Source of the DNA: Prasinococcaceae sp. CCMP 1430
Taxonomy: Eukaryota > Prasinodermophyta > Palmophyllophyceae > Prasinococcales > Prasinococcaceae
Direction of reading: 5' to 3'
DNA: 64,000 nt
Assembly: GCA_013416795.1 (NCBI GenBank)
Contig: RQSC01000028.1
Location: forward strand, 1,021,005-1,085,004
Part shown: positions 60,351 through 64,000 of the stretch, piece after piece
Layout of the letters: every line of letters begins with the position of its first letter
How positions within the stretch are numbered: position 1 is the first letter of the stretch
Translations under genes and position numbers: made by a program
The notes under the pieces: model-generated
What the model saw: only the letters and a program-made list of their open reading frames with translations
What the model was told of the DNA's origin: nothing
Database searches by the model: none

Positions 60351-62540
60351 TTACGGCGGCAGCACGAGCTCGCAGCGCGAGACAACGGCCGCGCGCCCGG
60401 CGAGCACCACGCGCGAGCCCTCGTCGCGCACGCGCAGGTCGCCGCCGCGGGCAGACAGCTGGCTCGCGCGAAACTCTGGGCCTCTCAAGGGTGTGGCGCT
60501 CCAGTAGGGCGCGAGCACGGTGTGCGCCGAGCCCGTCACGGGGTCCTCGCCGATCCCGACCCACGGCGCGAAGTACCTGCTCACAAAGTCGACCTCCTCG
60601 TCCAAACAATCCGAAGCGGTCACGATGACGCCCTTCACAACGCTCCCGTCGTGGGCAGACAGCAAGCGCGCCGGGAGGTCCTTATCCAGCGCCTCGATGG
60701 CCTGTCGGTCGCCCAAGCGCACGAGCAGCTTCTTTGTCGACGTGGAATACTCGAACGTATGGAGGGGCTGATCCTCGCCGGTGATCACCTCGCCGATCGA
60801 CAGCGCAGCAGCCACCAGCTGGGGCCTGAGTTTGACATCCACGGCCTCGATACTCTCTGGAGGGTTGCTGGGCAGGTCGAGCTCCAACGATCCGTCGCCG
60901 CTGATGCTCACGCGAAGTTCGCCCGAGAGCGTGTCGAATTTGAGCACCTCAGAGCTGTTGCCCACCGCCTGCGCGAGCGCCGCCGCGGTGGCCATCGTCG
61001 CGTGGCCGCACAGGTTCACTTCGACTGTGGGCGTAAACCATCGCAGATCAAAGTGCGAGCATTCTTCGAATGTCGCGTTCGCACTCTTTGCTGAGGGCGT
61101 CACGAAGGCTGTCTCGGAGAGGTTCATCTGCGCAGCGACGGCGAGCATCCGCGCGTCGCTGAGGGGCCTGCCGCGCGGGACCAACACCACGGCCGCGGGG
61201 TTGCCAGAGTACGCGCCGCCGCGCGCCGTGACGAAAGCATTTGCGACGAAGGAGTGCACCGAGGGCGAGGCGACCGCGCTGCTGCTGGCGCGCCCGTTGG
61301 CAGCAACGCGCGCACGCTTCGTAGGACGCTTGTCGCCGTTGACGTCGGCGGCGCTGTTGGCGCCCACCGGCGCGGGCGCAGGCGTTTCGCCCGCGCGGCC
61401 GAAGTTCGCCTCCGCCATGCCGAGCCACTCGAGCGCAGTGCCCCCCAGCAGACGCTTGATGACGCTCACGGGCATGCCGCTGGACTCAATGAGGTGCCCG
61501 GGGTACACTTCGAGCCTCTCGCCAGTACCCGGTGCCACGCTGAAGACCTCGCCCAAAGGGAAGGGATAGTCGCTGCCGAGCATGACGCGCTCGTGGCCCA
61601 TGAAATCGATGAGGAACTTGAGCGCGTCGCGGTCGTGCGTGATGGAGTCGAGGTACAGCCTGCGGATACCTTCCCGCGGAGCGACGCCGGGCGTGTCCAC
61701 GGCCACCAGGTCGGGCCGACACTTGTGGCCCCAGTCGAGGCGTCCCGCGAGGAAGGGCAGCGCGCCGCCGCCGTGCGAGAGCATGACCTTCAGTCCGGGA
61801 TATCTGGCGAGCACACCGCCGAGCACGAGGGCTGCACCCGCAGCGGCGGTTTCCGCTGGCATCCCCACCAGCCACGGAAGCCAGTACTTGTTGTCGCACC
61901 ACCACTCCATGTCCCATGGGTGCACGAGCACGGCCGCGCCTAGGCGCTCGGCCTCCTCCCACACGGGGCGCAGCTCTGGCGCGCTCAGCGGGATGATGCG
62001 GCGGCCGCGGTGGCCGTTAGGGTCGGCGGCGTCCACGTGGGAGCCGACCTGCACGCCACGTAGCCCAAGCTCGGTCACACAGCGCCGCAGCTCCGCGACG
62101 GCCGCCGCCGGATCCTGCAGGGGCAGCGTGCCGAGGCCGACCATTCGCGATGCCCGCGCGGCGCACGTCGCCGCGAGGTCGTCGTTGAGGAAACGCGACC
62201 AGCGCACGGCGCTTTCGCCCTGCAGATGGTAATTAAACATGACCGGCACCGTACACACGACCTGCACGTCGACGCCAGTTGCGTCGCATTCGGCGATCAC
62301 GCTGTCGGCGTCGAACGCGTTGCGCTTGAGCTTGCGGAAGAGCCTCCCATCGGAGGCCCACTCGAGTCTCGCGCTGAACGGCGCGTCCTCGGCGAGCATG
62401 AAGCGCAGGTCGACGCCCTCGGTATCGGGCCAGCCGTTCGAGGGCAGCAGATGCGTGTGCGAGTCCACCTTGAAAACTTTCTCGCCGCCGACGACGCCGC
62501 AGTGCGCCTCGGTGCGCGCCGCCCTGCCGCCGCCCGCCAT
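60351..62540 (-). CDS. Fusion of ACMSD-type amidohydrolase/decarboxylase and PhzF-family epimerase
   Basis: 729 residues without introns, from MAGGGRAART (62540). Residues ~20-385 match 2-amino-3-carboxymuconate semialdehyde decarboxylase: KVDSHTHLLP with the HxH metal site, VMFNYHLQGESA-type text, VGLGTLPLQDPAAAVAELRR, VHPWDMEWW with the third His, KYWLPWLVGMPAETA, MLSHGGGALPF and LGSDYPFPLGE with the catalytic Asp. A ~40-residue basic linker (KRPTKRARV) follows. Residues ~430-729 are a PhzF fold: NLSETAFV with the catalytic Glu, WFTPTVEVNLCGHATMATA and GSAHTVLAPYW. ACMSD belongs to tryptophan breakdown (kynurenine branch), diverting carbon from NAD synthesis. PhzF relatives isomerise or epimerise small acids. 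I know of no standard protein combining them. The frame is open upstream to 62831 with Trp/Arg-rich residues. Confidence 0.9.
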   Translation of the reverse strand: MAGGGRAARTEAHCGVVGGEKVFKVDSHTHLLPSNGWPDTEGVDLRFMLAEDAPFSARLEWASDGRLFRKLKRNAFDADSVIAECDATGVDVQVVCTVPVMFNYHLQGESAVRWSRFLNDDLAATCAARASRMVGLGTLPLQDPAAAVAELRRCVTELGLRGVQVGSHVDAADPNGHRGRRIIPLSAPELRPVWEEAERLGAAVLVHPWDMEWWCDNKYWLPWLVGMPAETAAAGAALVLGGVLARYPGLKVMLSHGGGALPFLAGRLDWGHKCRPDLVAVDTPGVAPREGIRRLYLDSITHDRDALKFLIDFMGHERVMLGSDYPFPLGEVFSVAPGTGERLEVYPGHLIESSGMPVSVIKRLLGGTALEWLGMAEANFGRAGETPAPAPVGANSAADVNGDKRPTKRARVAANGRASSSAVASPSVHSFVANAFVTARGGAYSGNPAAVVLVPRGRPLSDARMLAVAAQMNLSETAFVTPSAKSANATFEECSHFDLRWFTPTVEVNLCGHATMATAAALAQAVGNSSEVLKFDTLSGELRVSISGDGSLELDLPSNPPESIEAVDVKLRPQLVAAALSIGEVITGEDQPLHTFEYSTSTKKLLVRLGDRQAIEALDKDLPARLLSAHDGSVVKGVIVTASDCLDEEVDFVSRYFAPWVGIGEDPVTGSAHTVLAPYWSATPLRGPEFRASQLSARGGDLRVRDEGSRVVLAGRAAVVSRCELVLPP

Positions 62541-63171
62541 CGCCAACGGCAGGGCACGGCCTGTCCCCGCGCCACGGTCCCTCCGTTCCACCGGGCGCGC
62601 CTCCGCGCCGCGTCGAGCGCGGCGAGCGCCACGAGCGGCGCGGCGGCCGCGCGGCCTCCCACCTCCCGACCGAGCGCGCGCAGCGCGTTCAGCGCGTCGG
62701 TGTGGCGAGCGGCAGGCCTCCTCCCGCACCCCCCCCCTCCACCACCACCACCCGGCGCTGCGGGCCGCCTGCAGGCACGAGGATGTGTCGGTACCATTCC
62801 GACGCACGACGACGGTTTTTTTTCCCGCCACGTAGAAATCGCAGAGCGTGGTGATTTCGCCCGCGTGGATCCGCTTTTACATGTCAGCGCGGTCGCGCTG
62901 TGCGTGGCCGGCGCCCCGCTCACGCGCAGTGCATTCTGACTCCGTTGAGCATCGGCGCGCACCGAAAGTGGATCCGTCGAACAGCGGCGGAACACGCATG
63001 CCAAGACGGCCCCGGCCAGCGCGCGCGCGCACGTGCGCGGCTGGAGGAGGCCGCGGCCGCTGGTGACAGTGGCGCCCCCATACAGTACAGTAGGCTTCCG
63101 CTGCAGCAGAGTGCTCAGCTCGCGCTACATATCTACTGTAGCTGAGAGAATTATTATGCGTGTATATGCCG
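62541..63171. other. Intergenic, no gene seen; TGTA/TACA motifs near TSR3 end
   Basis: Upstream of the fusion gene and downstream of TSR3. ACAGTACAGTAG (63082-63093) and CTACTGTAGC (63132-63141) fit the 3'-end motif pattern for TSR3. An AT-rich patch (TTATTATG) follows at 63151-63158. Confidence 0.45.
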
Positions 63172-64000
63172 TCACGCGCTCTCGTGCGTGTCTGTGCCGT
63201 CGCCATCCGTGGGCTCTGCTTCAGCCTCGCCGGCGGCCTCCACACCATCTGCGGGCGCCTCCAGCTCGGGCTCGACATCGGGCTCCGATTCGTACTCGTC
63301 CTCCGAGCCGCTGCTGGGCAAGCCGAGATTGCGCATCTGACTTTCGATGCCGCCTGTGATGCCGTCGCGCATAAACCTTTCCTGCACGGCGAGCACCTCG
63401 TCGGCGTTGGTGCACGCGGCGTACTCGTCGAGCGCGGGGCCGTTCAGGTGGAAGAAGGAGTCACCCCACGTGAACTTGGCCATGACCGCGCGCGCGTCTT
63501 CGCGACGCCCGCCGATATACAGCGCCGCTGCGAGCGCCTCTGCGCAGCTCAGGGTCGCCGGCCTCCCGTAGTTCACCGGGTTGGACGCGAGCAGGAATGG
63601 CAGCAGGCGCGGCGTGCCTCTCAGCTTGCTGAACGGCACCTCGTCCAGGCGGGCCCACGAGCAGTCCACCACGGCCAATCCGCCAGCGCCCAGCAGGTCG
63701 TAGTCCTCCGCCGAAACGCACCTGTCCCCCGCAGGCGACAGCACTAAGCCCCTGTAGCCCTGGCCGACCCGCAGCTCGCGTATCATGCCCATCCTCGCCA
63801 GCTTGGAGCCTGTGCACCGCCGGCGGTCGCACTGGCCCAGGTCCCACATGGCGAGCTTCACGCTCAGCTCGGGCATGCCACCTGACTCATCCACGTCCGA
63901 GTCGCCCTCGCCCTCATCCTCGCCGCCGCCGCTCGCGTGCCACCGCGCCTCGCGCCCGCCGCCGCCACTGCCGCCGCCGCCGCCCCACACACACACGAAC
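63172..64000 (-). CDS. TSR3: TSR3, 18S rRNA aminocarboxypropyltransferase (5' end at window edge)
   Basis: The core begins at the ATG at 63876: MPELSVKLAMWDLGQCDRRR, then CTGSKLARMG, GYRGLVLSPAGDRCVSAEDY, GLAVVDCSWARLDEVPF, RLLPFLLASNPVNYGRPATL and FTWGDSFFHLN. TSR3 transfers the aminocarboxypropyl group from SAM to a modified uridine of 18S rRNA, a late step in small-subunit maturation in the cytoplasm. The C-terminal ~60 residues are acidic (DEYESEPDVEPELE), as is common in this family. The frame stays open to the window edge with Gly-rich text, so the true start may be upstream. Confidence 0.88.
   Translation of the reverse strand, partial: FVCVWGGGGGSGGGGREARWHASGGGEDEGEGDSDVDESGGMPELSVKLAMWDLGQCDRRRCTGSKLARMGMIRELRVGQGYRGLVLSPAGDRCVSAEDYDLLGAGGLAVVDCSWARLDEVPFSKLRGTPRLLPFLLASNPVNYGRPATLSCAEALAAALYIGGRREDARAVMAKFTWGDSFFHLNGPALDEYAACTNADEVLAVQERFMRDGITGGIESQMRNLGLPSSGSEDEYESEPDVEPELEAPADGVEAAGEAEAEPTDGDGTDTHESA

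Noticed and set aside
1-64000. Bacterial contamination or a prokaryotic operon
   Set aside because: Spliceosomal introns in many genes, eukaryote-only proteins (CCT8, PSMD9, VMP1) and lack of operon structure argue for a nuclear genome.
1-64000. CRISPR arrays, rRNA genes, prophage
   Set aside because: No regularly spaced repeats, no rRNA-like stretches, and no phage structural genes were seen.

Overview
The window is nuclear DNA of a eukaryotic alga. Almost every recognisable gene is eukaryotic and many are split by short GT-AG introns. Plastid genes occur (a DEG1-type lumenal protease, HCF136, an LSF2-type phosphoglucan phosphatase, a D27-like carotenoid isomerase, RelA/SpoT), as do genes pointing to flagella (a dynein-type thioredoxin, a CSPP1-like protein). 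Base composition is very GC-rich; exceptions are AT-rich patches between genes and one AT-rich transposon-like element. I read this as a flagellated, high-GC microalga, possibly a haptophyte or similar secondary-plastid lineage, but the lineage is inference. Three assembly gaps (10131-10592, 21912-22334, 42847-42946) and one N (23960) interrupt the sequence, each large gap at or near the 5' end of a gene.

Layout. 1-8.5 kb: 3' end of an SEY1/RHD3 GTPase, a stand-alone LarC C-terminal domain, a FemAB-like acyltransferase, a non-autonomous inverted-repeat element with TAA target duplication, prolidase and a small coiled-coil gene. 8.6-18.4 kb: DEG1, a G-patch protein, an IBR5-type phosphatase, an orphan purine-permease exon, PSMD9, 6-phosphogluconate dehydrogenase and an Rsa3-like ribosome assembly protein. 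18.5-30.2 kb: a CSPP1-like coiled coil, two unknown genes, LSF2, HCF136 and a flagellar thioredoxin. 31-43 kb: CCT8, a coiled-coil protein, a broken FkbM methyltransferase, a Tim17-like protein, two unknown membrane proteins, a SAP/WW protein and an RSH enzyme. 43.8-53.6 kb: an IQ/coiled-coil protein, a tiny mitochondrial membrane protein, a FAM151-like protein, D27, a UbiE-like methyltransferase and a temptin/copper monooxygenase. 53.8-64 kb: an LRR protein with an in-frame TAG, a TPR protein, VMP1, an ACMSD-PhzF fusion and TSR3.

Genes are packed tightly and in both orientations. There are no operons; functions are mixed, as expected for a compact eukaryotic genome. Introns are mostly about 80-315 nt and most begin with GTGCG. 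Convergent gene pairs often share a short AT-rich spacer holding TGTACA-like motifs, which I take to be 3'-end-formation signals usable on both strands. Several divergent or 5' spacers hold telo-box-like (AACCCTA) or GATGG/CCATC palindromic motifs.

The most unusual items are the ACMSD-PhzF fusion, the LarC C-terminal-only gene, the LRR gene with one in-frame stop, a candidate 28-nt intron, the nested inverted-repeat element, and the temptin-copper monooxygenase with a lysine-rich tail. All exon boundaries were placed by eye from splice consensus and family alignment known from memory; none is confirmed by transcripts.
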